From contig NZ_FXAW01000007.1 in assembly GCF_900177665.1 (NCBI RefSeq), positions 1-64,000 on the forward strand: 64,000 nt of DNA, given 5' to 3'. Position numbers and translations under genes: made by a program. The DNA is from Marivirga sericea. GTDB lineage: Bacteria; Bacteroidota; Bacteroidia; Cytophagales; Cyclobacteriaceae. The notes beneath the pieces are model-generated. The model did no database searches. It saw nothing but the letters and a program-made list of their open reading frames with translations, and had not been told where the DNA came from. Positions 1 through 6,875 of this stretch are shown piece by piece. Position 1 is the first letter of the stretch. The number at the start of each line of letters is the position of its first letter.

Positions 1-212
1 TTCAAATCCATCTCCTCCATTCTAATTTTAATTGCTTCAATGGGGTCTGGGGCATCTATCGGGTAATGCTTTTTTTCGTATTCATCAATTAGAAGACCTA
101 GAATATCAGCTTCATCACTTTCTGGAGTTCCAATTTTAGCATCAAAGATTTCTTCAAGTCTGTTGAGGGCCTCTTGATATTCGACATCTGTTTTTATAAG
201 CTTTAGTATCAT
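1..212 (-). CDS. higA: HigA-type antitoxin, N-terminal part (runs off window)
   Basis: Translating back from the ATG at 212 gives about 70 residues before the window edge, starting MILKLIKTDVEYQEAL and ending in YPIDAPDPIEAIKIRMEEMDL-like sequence. The segment PxDAPDPIEAIKxRME is typical of the region ahead of the helix-turn-helix in COG5499 HigA antitoxins; the HTH itself lies outside the window. The gene starts 10 bases after the stop of the HigB toxin gene, the usual toxin-first order of higBA loci. HigA should neutralise HigB and repress the shared promoter. The gene is partial here, so its integrity cannot be judged. Confidence 0.8.
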   Translation of the reverse strand, partial: MILKLIKTDVEYQEALNRLEEIFDAKIGTPESDEADILGLLIDEYEKKHYPIDAPDPIEAIKIRMEEMDL

Positions 213-222
213 AATTATCTAT

Positions 223-519
223 TTAAATGTTGTTGGCATCAATTTTATCGTATTCGGCATGCATTCCAATAAAACGGATAAATATCCACTGCTTTTCAAA
301 ATTGAACTTTACTACAAGTCGGTATGAATTTCCTTTGATGTTAAATACAACTCGTTCCTCTTTTAGTATACTAGCATTTGCATAAGTGTTTTTCACGTCA
401 TTCGGGGTTTTCCACTGACTGTTAATAGCTGTATCATACCATGTTTTGAGATATTGTTCAGAGTCAGCATGTTTTTCCCAAAATTCTCTTAAGGTTCTTT
501 TAGCAAATATTCTATCCAT
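223..519 (-). CDS. higB: HigB-type mRNA interferase toxin
   Basis: This 98-residue protein starts MDRIFAKRTLREFWEKH and contains NSYRLVVKFNF followed by a FIRFIGMHAEYDKID ending. These are recognisable features of the RelE-superfamily HigB toxin (HigB_toxin family), a ribosome-dependent or free mRNA endonuclease. The length is normal for the family. It is the first gene of the pair; the antitoxin gene follows after 10 bases. The basic and aromatic residues near the C-terminus, including His-Ala-Glu-Tyr, match the family's C-terminal signature. Upstream sits a promoter-like TATCTTTG with an adjacent palindrome, consistent with autorepression by HigA. The catalytic activity is inferred from family membership only. 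Confidence 0.85.
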   Translation of the reverse strand: MDRIFAKRTLREFWEKHADSEQYLKTWYDTAINSQWKTPNDVKNTYANASILKEERVVFNIKGNSYRLVVKFNFEKQWIFIRFIGMHAEYDKIDANNI

Positions 520-540
520 GTAAAAGCTTAGTAATTACAA

Positions 541-574
541 CAAAGATATAAATTTAGTTCTTAAAAAGAGAACT
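541..574 (-). promoter_or_regulatory. higBA promoter -7 box with operator-like palindrome
   Basis: Read on the minus strand, 548-541 is TATCTTTG, a full match to the Bacteroidota -7 consensus TAnnTTTG, 21 bases before the higB ATG. Directly upstream lies a perfect inverted repeat AGTTCT-N7-AGAACT (556-561 and 569-574). It covers the position where the -33 element should be, and no TTTG is visible there. A HigA dimer binding this palindrome would occlude the promoter; that binding is an inference. Confidence 0.5.
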
Positions 575-588
575 TATATTAATGGATT

Positions 589-693
589 TTAAGAAGCAGT
601 AAATTTTTTGAAGCCATTCTTAAAAGGTAGCCAAAAGCAAAGAGCAGATAAGCCGAAAAGGATAAAACTGATTAGTATTGTAACTGGTGCCAT
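589..693 (-). CDS. possible 34-residue single-span membrane microprotein
   Basis: An ATG at 693 opens a 34-codon frame ending in TAA at 589-591. The peptide begins MAPVTILISFILFGLSALCF, one hydrophobic segment of about 20 residues, followed by WLPF and a basic end KNGFKKFTAS. That topology (hydrophobic N-terminal span, positively charged tail) is typical of genuine bacterial membrane microproteins and is less expected by chance. It lies between the AraC-type gene and higB on the same strand. No family was recognised. It may also be a chance frame in a non-coding gap, so confidence is modest. Apart from this frame, the promoter before higB and the folded element at 725-818, the gap 520-845 holds nothing I can name. 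Confidence 0.35.
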   Translation of the reverse strand: MAPVTILISFILFGLSALCFWLPFKNGFKKFTAS

Positions 694-724
694 TATTTAA
701 ATTACTGCCAACGATTAGTATAAG

Positions 725-818
725 AATAGTAGCCGACTGCATGGCAACGTCCCGTCAAGTTATATGAAAGTTCAAGCGTGCTTGCACTCTTGAAATCATC
801 AATTTTCCGGCTATTATT
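725..818. repeat. nested inverted repeat (cruciform or structured RNA)
   Basis: An outer stem pairs AATAGTAGCCG at 725-735 with CGGCTATTATT at 808-818 (11 bp, one G-T pair). Inside it, 771-794 forms a second hairpin: TTCAAG, one mismatch, GTGC, a 2-base loop, GCAC, then CTTGAA. The element starts 27 bases downstream of the AraC-type gene's stop codon. There is no U-tract, so it is not a simple terminator. It may be a recombination site, a mobile-element scar or a structured 3' UTR. Confidence 0.45.
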
Positions 819-845
819 TTTATATCTTGTTGTGCGTTCGGCTTT

Positions 846-1751
846 TTAGTTTAATTCTCTATATTCTATCGGAGTTTTTCCAGTTTTATTTTTAAATAAC
901 TTACTAAAATATTGTGGGTATTCAAACCCCAAGGAATAAGCAATTTCGCTGGCTGAATAATCCGTGTTTAAGAGAATATTCTTGGCTTCTTCTATCAGAT
1001 AATAATGAATGTGATCTTGAGCATTCATACCGGTTTCCTTCTTGAGTAAATCGCTAAGATAGCTTGCAGAAAGGTGCACTTCATCAGCTAAATACTTTAC
1101 AGTTGGTAAACCATTTTCCTTTATATTTTCATTTTTGAAATAGCTCTTCAATAATTTTTCTACCTGCGACAGGGTACTTAAATTGGTGTTTTTTCTTGTG
1201 ATAAATTGTCTACTATAATATCTGTCACAGTAATTTAGTAAAAGTTCAATATTGGAGACAATAAGCGTTTGACTATGAGCATCAATGTTTTCCTGAAGCT
1301 CACTTTCAATACTTTGTACGCAATCGAATAATATTTTCTTTTCCTTATCAGATAAATGTAAAGCTTCGGTTACATCGTAATCAAAAAAGGTGTATCCATC
1401 CATTTTATCAGCCAAGGAAGTCCCTCTTAGCAAATCTGGGTGGAAGAATAATCCCCAACCAAGCATATCATCGTTTTCTTCTATTTCTGTATCCATCACC
1501 AATACTTGTTTTGGCGCGATACAAATTAAGCTTCCATCTTGAAAATCAAGCGATTGCCTGCCATACTTTAAGGTATTGGCAGAATAATTTTTAAACATGA
1601 TCGTATAAAAATCAGCGTTAATGCGCATGCCCTCTTCCAGATATTGATCTACTTTGCCAAAGTCTACCACCGAGACTAATGGGTGCTTAGTTTTACTTTG
1701 TACAAATTGGTTGATTTCAGAAATTTGCTGTAAATGAATAATAGGTTTCAT
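846..1751 (-). CDS. AraC-family transcriptional regulator
   Basis: The protein has 301 residues. Residues 1 to about 190 form a cupin-like sensor region of low similarity; residues about 205 to 300 carry the double helix-turn-helix of the AraC/XylS family. Visible landmarks are VKYLADEVHLSASYLSDLLK (first HTH), ASEIAYSLGFEYPQYFSKLF (second HTH) and the closing KTGKTPIEYR. It is the last gene of the minus-strand run that begins with the SDR gene at 4012, 10 bases behind the saccharopine-dehydrogenase-like gene, so it probably regulates its own operon. This regulator subtype is common next to short-chain dehydrogenases in Bacteroidota. The ligand is unknown. Confidence 0.88.
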   Translation of the reverse strand: MKPIIHLQQISEINQFVQSKTKHPLVSVVDFGKVDQYLEEGMRINADFYTIMFKNYSANTLKYGRQSLDFQDGSLICIAPKQVLVMDTEIEENDDMLGWGLFFHPDLLRGTSLADKMDGYTFFDYDVTEALHLSDKEKKILFDCVQSIESELQENIDAHSQTLIVSNIELLLNYCDRYYSRQFITRKNTNLSTLSQVEKLLKSYFKNENIKENGLPTVKYLADEVHLSASYLSDLLKKETGMNAQDHIHYYLIEEAKNILLNTDYSASEIAYSLGFEYPQYFSKLFKNKTGKTPIEYRELN

Positions 1752-1761
1752 GTCATTTTTG

Positions 1762-2769
1762 TTAATGGATGCTTACATTTTGAAAATCGGATAGCAATAT
1801 GTCTTTCCCATAAACAGCCGGTGTTTGAAAGCCAGAGGTCCAGTTATCCGTTAGTATTTTTTTCGAAATACTGCTTAAGGTTTGAGCCGTAAACACATAA
1901 GCTTCTGGCCCGCTGATATTAATCCGTTCAGTTTTTCCATGCTGATTTTTTACTTCAGCATACACAAACGTTTTTCCTTTTCTTAGTTCCTTTTCTGATG
2001 GCCCCACAGGTAGAAAATTAATCAATTTATTTAAAATTAAATTTCTTAACCATAGTAACTTCCCTTTCATCATTCTTTCTACAAAGCCTGGGAAGTTGGA
2101 GTAGGTTTGAATATTGGGTATCTGAGTGGAATGTAGAGCAGTTACTAAATCCCCCCGCCAGGGGTTATAAACTACCCGTTGTTTTTTGCCTCCTGCATCA
2201 AAGTAAAAATCAGACTTAGCAGGCATCGCTTTCACAGATTTCCCATTTACAATTTCAATACCTTCTCTGTGGATGTCTTTTAAAACAGTCTTCAAAGTCC
2301 CTCTTGTGGCACCTCCTATTGTAATATACGCAATCTTAAGATGAGTTGCATCAGGTAGTTTTTCATGAGCCATTTTTGATGCAATATCGGTTGGCACCAC
2401 ACCAAATCCTGCACCAGGCATGAGCATGATATTAGCCTCTTTTGCTTCTAAATCAAAAGCTAGAGCTGATTCAAATTCTGGCGTTTCACCTGAAATATCT
2501 ATGTAGTGCGTATTAGTTTGCAAGCAGGCTTTAATAAAAACTTGTTGTGTATTCATAAATGGCCCAGCAAGGTTAACAACCAACTTTACATCATTCAAAT
2601 GAGCAGCAATGGTATCTACATCATTCAAAGAAAACTGCCGAACTTCTTCGCTAGATTGCAGTGCAGTTCTGCTACCTAAAACGATTGGCATATTGGCGTT
2701 TTTGACATACTGTGTAAATAGTTTACCCATATAGCCTCCAGCACCGTAAATTAATATCTTATTTTTCAT
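1762..2769 (-). CDS. saccharopine dehydrogenase-like NAD(P)-binding oxidoreductase
   Basis: The protein has 335 residues. The N-terminus ILIYGAGGYMGKLFTQ is a Rossmann dinucleotide-binding loop, followed by VKLVVNLAGPFMNTQQVFIKAC and HYIDISGE, both typical of the trans-acting enoyl reductase / saccharopine-dehydrogenase-like family (COG3268). PGAGFGVVPTDI is also characteristic. These proteins are rarely true lysine-pathway enzymes; the substrate cannot be read from the sequence. Its start overlaps the 3' end of the SRPBCC gene by 11 bases, so the two are translationally coupled within the SDR-SRPBCC-reductase-AraC operon. No signal peptide or membrane span is evident, so it is probably cytoplasmic. 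Confidence 0.75.
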   Translation of the reverse strand: MKNKILIYGAGGYMGKLFTQYVKNANMPIVLGSRTALQSSEEVRQFSLNDVDTIAAHLNDVKLVVNLAGPFMNTQQVFIKACLQTNTHYIDISGETPEFESALAFDLEAKEANIMLMPGAGFGVVPTDIASKMAHEKLPDATHLKIAYITIGGATRGTLKTVLKDIHREGIEIVNGKSVKAMPAKSDFYFDAGGKKQRVVYNPWRGDLVTALHSTQIPNIQTYSNFPGFVERMMKGKLLWLRNLILNKLINFLPVGPSEKELRKGKTFVYAEVKNQHGKTERINISGPEAYVFTAQTLSSISKKILTDNWTSGFQTPAVYGKDILLSDFQNVSIH

Positions 2770-3187
2770 TTTCTACTCTTTGTTTTAAAAGGTTATTATG
2801 CTCAATAAATGCATTCTCCATCTTGTTTAGCAGACTCTTCGGGATAAACCAAGAAAAAAGACCGGTAAACCATTCTCCATGCAGCAATTTTGTTCGACTC
2901 CCGTCAATGGCCTCTAAACGATAGTAATGTTTACCTGCCATTAAAAATCTAGCCCCTTGAACTCCTTTCCAAACGAGTGCTTCATTCTCTTTCCACTCTA
3001 GTACTTTAGGATGGTAAGTTTTCCCTAAGGGTATAATATGAGTGCTAATCTTTCCTCCTTCTCTCAGATCTCCAGTTAAATCGCCTACCAGAGGATTCCA
3101 GCTTGGGTAGGCCTTAAAATCTGTGAGGTGTTGCCAAACTTGTGCTATGGGAGCCTTTATTTCGATGGATGTATGATACTCTTTCAT
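2759..3187 (-). CDS. SRPBCC-domain (polyketide cyclase/START-like) protein
   Basis: This 142-residue protein is a single helix-grip domain: the start EYHTSIEIKAPIAQVWQHLTDF with SWNPLVGD is the classic opening of SRPBCC proteins, and the C-terminal helix (LLNKMENAFIEHNNLLKQRVE) closes the hydrophobic pocket. Such proteins bind lipophilic or aromatic ligands. It lies 3 bases after the SDR gene and overlaps the next gene by 11 bases, so it is in the same operon. It probably binds the substrate or product of the two neighbouring oxidoreductases, but that is inference. Confidence 0.8.
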   Translation of the reverse strand: MKEYHTSIEIKAPIAQVWQHLTDFKAYPSWNPLVGDLTGDLREGGKISTHIIPLGKTYHPKVLEWKENEALVWKGVQGARFLMAGKHYYRLEAIDGSRTKLLHGEWFTGLFSWFIPKSLLNKMENAFIEHNNLLKQRVENEK

Positions 3188-3190
3188 CCC

Positions 3191-4012
3191 TTACCTTACT
3201 TGGCTCATCACAATTTTATCAAATAGCCGATCGCCTAAGTAAATTCGTAACCAAACCATTGGTTTAGCAAAATAGCCTACCCTATATCGAGTTTTAGGTT
3301 TCTTGGTGTTAACGATTTTCTTAACTACATCAGCTATTACTTTTACCTTAGAGCCTTGCCCTTTTTCGTACATAGTTTTGGTGGAAGCGACTAACTTGCT
3401 GGTCAAAGAGGCATAAGCTCCTTTTGCAGAAAATTTACTGATGTTATCAAGCATAATTTCACCCCACTCTGTTACAATTATGCCTGGTTCTAATACGACT
3501 ACATTAATATTGCTTTCTGCTAATTCTATGCGTAAGCAATCACTAAAACCTTCTATGGCATGCTTACTGGCATGATACCAAGCTCCTAGTGGCGTGTACA
3601 TTTTACCACCCATGGAAGAGGTATTAATGATGGTTCCTGCCTTGGCTTTTCGCATAAAAGGCACCACCTTCTGGGTCAAAGCAGCGACTCCAAAAACGTT
3701 TACCTCAAACTGTTTTCGGGCTTCCTCCATTGGCACATCTTCTACAGCACCATACAATCCGTAGCCTGCATTATTCCATAAGACATCAATTTTGCCTTCT
3801 TTTTCAATGATTGTGTCTACTACATCTTGGATGTCATTTTCATTGGTCACATCCATTTTGATAGGATGACCTCCTAGAGATTTTAGGTCTGCCATTTGTT
3901 CAACCCGCCTTGCAACGGTATAAACGCTATGACCCTGTGCAATTAAAATTTTTGCTGATTCTTTGCCCATACCTGAACTTGCACCTGTAATGAGAACTAC
4001 TTTCTTTTCCAT
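3191..4012 (-). CDS. short-chain dehydrogenase/reductase (SDR)
   Basis: The 273-residue protein is a classical SDR: the cofactor loop TGASSGMGKE is at residues 9-18, NNAGYG follows, and the catalytic Tyr146 and Lys150 sit in YHASK, preceded by NTSSMGG which supplies the catalytic Ser. After the catalytic site comes EPGIIVTEW. Residues after 200 form a variable substrate lid. It is the first gene of the four-gene minus-strand operon ending with the AraC regulator. A weak -7-like GACCTTTG lies at 4046-4039. NADP preference is plausible from the Arg-Arg after the second strand (VARRVEQ), but the substrate is unknown. Confidence 0.85.
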   Translation of the reverse strand: MEKKVVLITGASSGMGKESAKILIAQGHSVYTVARRVEQMADLKSLGGHPIKMDVTNENDIQDVVDTIIEKEGKIDVLWNNAGYGLYGAVEDVPMEEARKQFEVNVFGVAALTQKVVPFMRKAKAGTIINTSSMGGKMYTPLGAWYHASKHAIEGFSDCLRIELAESNINVVVLEPGIIVTEWGEIMLDNISKFSAKGAYASLTSKLVASTKTMYEKGQGSKVKVIADVVKKIVNTKKPKTRYRVGYFAKPMVWLRIYLGDRLFDKIVMSQVR

Positions 4013-4188
4013 TTCTTTTTATCATTTATGTGATGACACAAAGGTCAGGAGAATGGGTAAAGTAGGAATTATACAGATTCGGGCTTATTGTATACTTTTT
4101 ACAGATTGTCTGCTTTTACTCTGACGCACAACGCCACTGTATAAATTCGTGGCTGATTAAAAGTATAAAAATTTCAGTTAACTACCGA

Positions 4189-4251
4189 GGCAATCCGCAG
4201 GATTGGCTTATTAATTTAATGTTTAGCAATAAGGCAATCCTGCGGATTGCC
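4189..4251. repeat. REP-like inverted repeat
   Basis: Two 19-base arms, 4189-4207 (GGCAATCCGCAGGATTGGC) and 4233-4251 (GGCAATCCTGCGGATTGCC), are reverse complements except at one position, with a 25-base AT-rich spacer. Each arm is itself nearly palindromic. The GC-rich arms in an AT-rich gap resemble REP or MITE-type elements. The rest of the 4013-4329 gap holds a short hairpin GCCAC/GTGGC at 4133-4153 next to ACGCACAAC (4124-4132), and nothing else I can name. Confidence 0.5.
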
Positions 4252-4329
4252 GGGCTATCTACGAAGAGCTAAAAGTACAATAACCTACTGAACAGCCATG
4301 ATTTATACAGGATGTTGTAAACTGTCTTT

Positions 4330-5121
4330 TTAGAACTCGTAAATTACAGAATCTGTTGAATAAAAAATGGTATCAGCACCATAGGTGTAATCTGAAAATG
4401 TAGTTAAACCAATGAGACTTTTGTTTCTTAGTGCAGATAAGCTTGCATTGTAAAATACTGCTGAGTACTTTAAATTAATTGGAAGTTCTACATTCTGTAT
4501 TTCGGTATCTGTGATTGTTAAAAAGAAGGTTCTTTCTAAATCAAAAACTCTTGGTGGCTGGTACGGTTCCCTGACTAAATAGAACTGAAAATATACAGAG
4601 TCCTTATCGGTTGAATACTTCGAAAAGGCTATCAGTTTGCCATCCGAATCTGCAGGGTCTCCTTTTTGGTCATATTTCCTAAAATAGGTCAGTTCACCTT
4701 CCAAATTGGTATGGTAATAGATTTTATACATAGGATGGTCCTCCATAATGAATGTATCCACTTCGGTAATAAAGGAGTAATCAATTGTATCGTCATAATA
4801 CAGCCCATGTTGTCCAAAAATCAGCTTTCCCTTATCATAATTAAGCATAATTTTAAGTTTCCCAGAGCTATAATTAACTGTAAATGTAGAATCTAACTTA
4901 CCATTAGTTCGCTTAAAATTATATTTATTCCCAGATGAATCTGTGAAGCTAAAAGTTGAATTTATAATTAATGGCTTGTAATTGTCAGCAATTATAATCG
5001 CCTTCTTTATTTCATCAGAAAAAGCTATTTCTGATTCAGATTCAAGCTCTTTATCTTCATTATTTTGCTGAGAACAGGAGGAAACAAAAAGTAGTAAAAT
5101 AGTTAAAATATGATATTTCAT
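4330..5121 (-). CDS. hypothetical lipoprotein
   Basis: The 263-residue product starts MKYHILTILLLFVSSCSQQNNEDKE: a short signal peptide with lipobox VSSC, Cys at residue 16, followed by a Ser/Gln/acidic stretch that in Bacteroidota can act as a surface export signal. The rest is rich in beta-type and aromatic segments (for example FKRTNGKLDSTFTVNYSSGK, MYKIYYHTNLEGELTYFRKY). This fits a secreted beta-structured domain that repeats short toast-rack or MORN-like strands, but no family was recognised. It stands alone, flanked by repeat-bearing gaps of 317 and 792 bases. Confidence 0.7.
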   Translation of the reverse strand: MKYHILTILLLFVSSCSQQNNEDKELESESEIAFSDEIKKAIIIADNYKPLIINSTFSFTDSSGNKYNFKRTNGKLDSTFTVNYSSGKLKIMLNYDKGKLIFGQHGLYYDDTIDYSFITEVDTFIMEDHPMYKIYYHTNLEGELTYFRKYDQKGDPADSDGKLIAFSKYSTDKDSVYFQFYLVREPYQPPRVFDLERTFFLTITDTEIQNVELPINLKYSAVFYNASLSALRNKSLIGLTTFSDYTYGADTIFYSTDSVIYEF

Positions 5122-5913
5122 TACGATGGTTTACAACGTCATGCTATCAATCGTTTTGATTGGGAATCTTAGCAATTTGATGACCTTTCATAGTGATTTG
5201 ATAGCTGATGTTGTATTTAGTATGTTTTAAATTAGTCCTAAAGTAATGCATTAAAAGCTAATTGAAAAATACGATGTTCCTTTCTTAATACCATCACAAT
5301 CATCTGCCACGTCAGTTGGAGTCATGACTTAATGGTATATAGGAGAGACTATATAATCCGTTGTCATGCCGGTAGAAAGTCCAAATCCACCCCTGATAAA
5401 AAGGATTGCTTTTTTCATTAGCCTCTGAATTCCTTGACTTTATGGCTGGAATCGGCTAACTTCACTCTAAGTTTTTTAACGATCTCTACCGTTTAGAAGC
5501 ACACTGCTTCCACGGCTCGCCCGCAAAACTTAGGCCTTTTCAAGGCTAATCAATCCGCTTTTTATGCCCTCTTTCTGCCAACTGCCTAGCAGAATAATTT
5601 TAAGAAAGGAATTAAATACAACGCCTACATAAAACCTGTTTGCCTATGTGGGCTATGAAAAGCTAAACTAAGCAATTTATGCGGTTTCCACCAAGGCAGA
5701 ATGTTGATTAAAGTGATGTCCACATACGGTAGGTCCAGTGGGTCGGTAAAAACCAGTCCGCCCGATGATGGCAAGTAGTTGGGTTGATTGCTACAATGTT
5801 AGGCCTGCCCGCCGAAGGAGGGTCCGCCCGTTGATGAAGTTGCCACAAAGCAAAAGCATAAATTGCTGGCTAATTACTGCTGACTTTGCTACAAGGTGCT
5901 GAGCAAATTGGTT
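5122..5913. other. long gene-free region with inverted repeats
   Basis: No convincing gene was found in these 792 bases. GTTGTATTTA (5210-5219) and TTCCTTTCTTAA (5277-5288) reappear as reverse complements side by side at 5613-5622 and 5600-5611. A 9-bp hairpin GCCTACATA/TATGTGGGC occupies 5623-5631 and 5645-5653. Between about 5740 and 5840, GC-rich GTCCGCCCG(A/T)TGATG occurs twice. The region reads like accumulated mobile-element or cassette debris. Confidence 0.45.
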
Positions 5914-6396
5914 TTATGTTTTGTTAGAGCCTTTTTTTATTTCATCAAGGACATGTTGAAAATAACTGTTGAGGCTAGAAATCTTAATTCTGTTGTTTAT
6001 GTATATGAAAGCTACAAATATGCCACCTACTAAAATGCCTTGGAGACTCAACATCATTTCACCTGAATAAATAGTATATGAAAGCCAAGCTCCTAATATC
6101 ACAGAGATTAATACTAACATATCAGAAAAGCGTACATCTGGTTTAATTACATATTCTATTTTCAATCTTGATTTATTAGAATCTATAAGCTTGCCGACTA
6201 TTTGACCTGAACCCCTAAATGGATTCATTAGGCCAGGTTTACGAGTAACCTTTATGGTGTTTTCTTTTATTTCTATATGATCAAAGTTTATAAAATAGTC
6301 TTGGATAAAGCCAAAAGAGTCATTTTTATAGTTTTCTTTTAACTCACACAATTGTGTCTTAAAAGCTTTCTGGTCGATATCTATTATTGAATCCAT
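5914..6396 (-). CDS. hypothetical membrane protein
   Basis: The 160-residue protein has a soluble N-terminal part (1 to about 88) with alternating polar and hydrophobic residues, and two transmembrane segments at about 92-108 (MLVLISVILGAWLSYTI) and 115-134 (LSLQGILVGGIFVAFIYI). A short polar tail (SYFQHVLDEIKKGSNKT) follows. No family was recognised. The gene is isolated between the repeat-rich 5122-5913 region and the tandem-repeat gap, so no context suggests a function. Confidence 0.6.
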   Translation of the reverse strand: MDSIIDIDQKAFKTQLCELKENYKNDSFGFIQDYFINFDHIEIKENTIKVTRKPGLMNPFRGSGQIVGKLIDSNKSRLKIEYVIKPDVRFSDMLVLISVILGAWLSYTIYSGEMMLSLQGILVGGIFVAFIYINNRIKISSLNSYFQHVLDEIKKGSNKT

Positions 6397-6540
6397 TTGA
6401 GTATGGAGCTAATTGGCTCTAACAATTGAACACGTGCACCTCAAGGTAAACGTATTTGCTATATATTTTTAGCAATCTAATGGATTTTTAATATTCTTAA
6501 AAGCATTTGCTACAAAACCCTTTTTTTCAAACCTGTCAAT

Positions 6541-6600
6541 TTATTATAGGACGACACTACTTATTATAAGACGGCACCACCTATTATAGGATGGCACCCT
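6541..6600. repeat. three tandem 20-bp repeats
   Basis: Three head-to-tail units occupy 6541-6560, 6561-6580 and 6581-6600. Each reads (T/C)TATTATA(G/A)GA(C/T)G(A/G)CAC(T/C)(A/C)(C/T). There are no spacers, so this is not a CRISPR. The units span exactly 20 bp, about two helical turns, so each would present the same face to a protein. Apart from this array and the terminator at 6775-6818, the gap 6397-6875 shows nothing nameable. Confidence 0.6.
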
Positions 6601-6774
6601 TTAAACAAAACAATCTTCTCTCCTGATTCTTATTTACACTTCCCTGCAAAATATTATTGTCTTCTGAGTATTTTTTAGGCTTCCTGACTTAGTATTTTTA
6701 ATTCCTGAAACTCAGGATAGCTATTTCACCTGTATATATCAATTTCTCTAACACCTACAGCACTGCTAATTCAT

Positions 6775-6818
6775 AAAAAAGCCTTTCACAATAAGTTAAG
6801 ACTATTGTGAAAGGCTTT
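6775..6818 (-). terminator. intrinsic terminator of the alkaline phosphatase gene
   Basis: AAAGCCTTTCACAATA (6778-6793) and TATTGTGAAAGGCTTT (6803-6818) form a perfect 16-bp stem with a 9-base loop. On the minus strand the stem is followed by a run of T (6780 down to 6775). It lies 58 bases after the phosphatase stop codon. Confidence 0.85.
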
Positions 6819-6875
6819 AACTGTAGAATTAAACGTTTACTAAACGATTAACTCTACGGAAAAATCTAAAAAAAT

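Noticed and set aside
4666-4896. 76-residue plus-strand frame
   Set aside because: Antisense to the lipoprotein gene; no start signals and no recognisable domain.
5799-5805. GTTAGGC as an integron attC core site
   Set aside because: No partner RYYYAAC core at the right distance and no integrase in the window; a lone 7-mer is not evidence.
6541-6600. CRISPR array
   Set aside because: Repeats are directly tandem with no spacers, only three copies and no cas genes.
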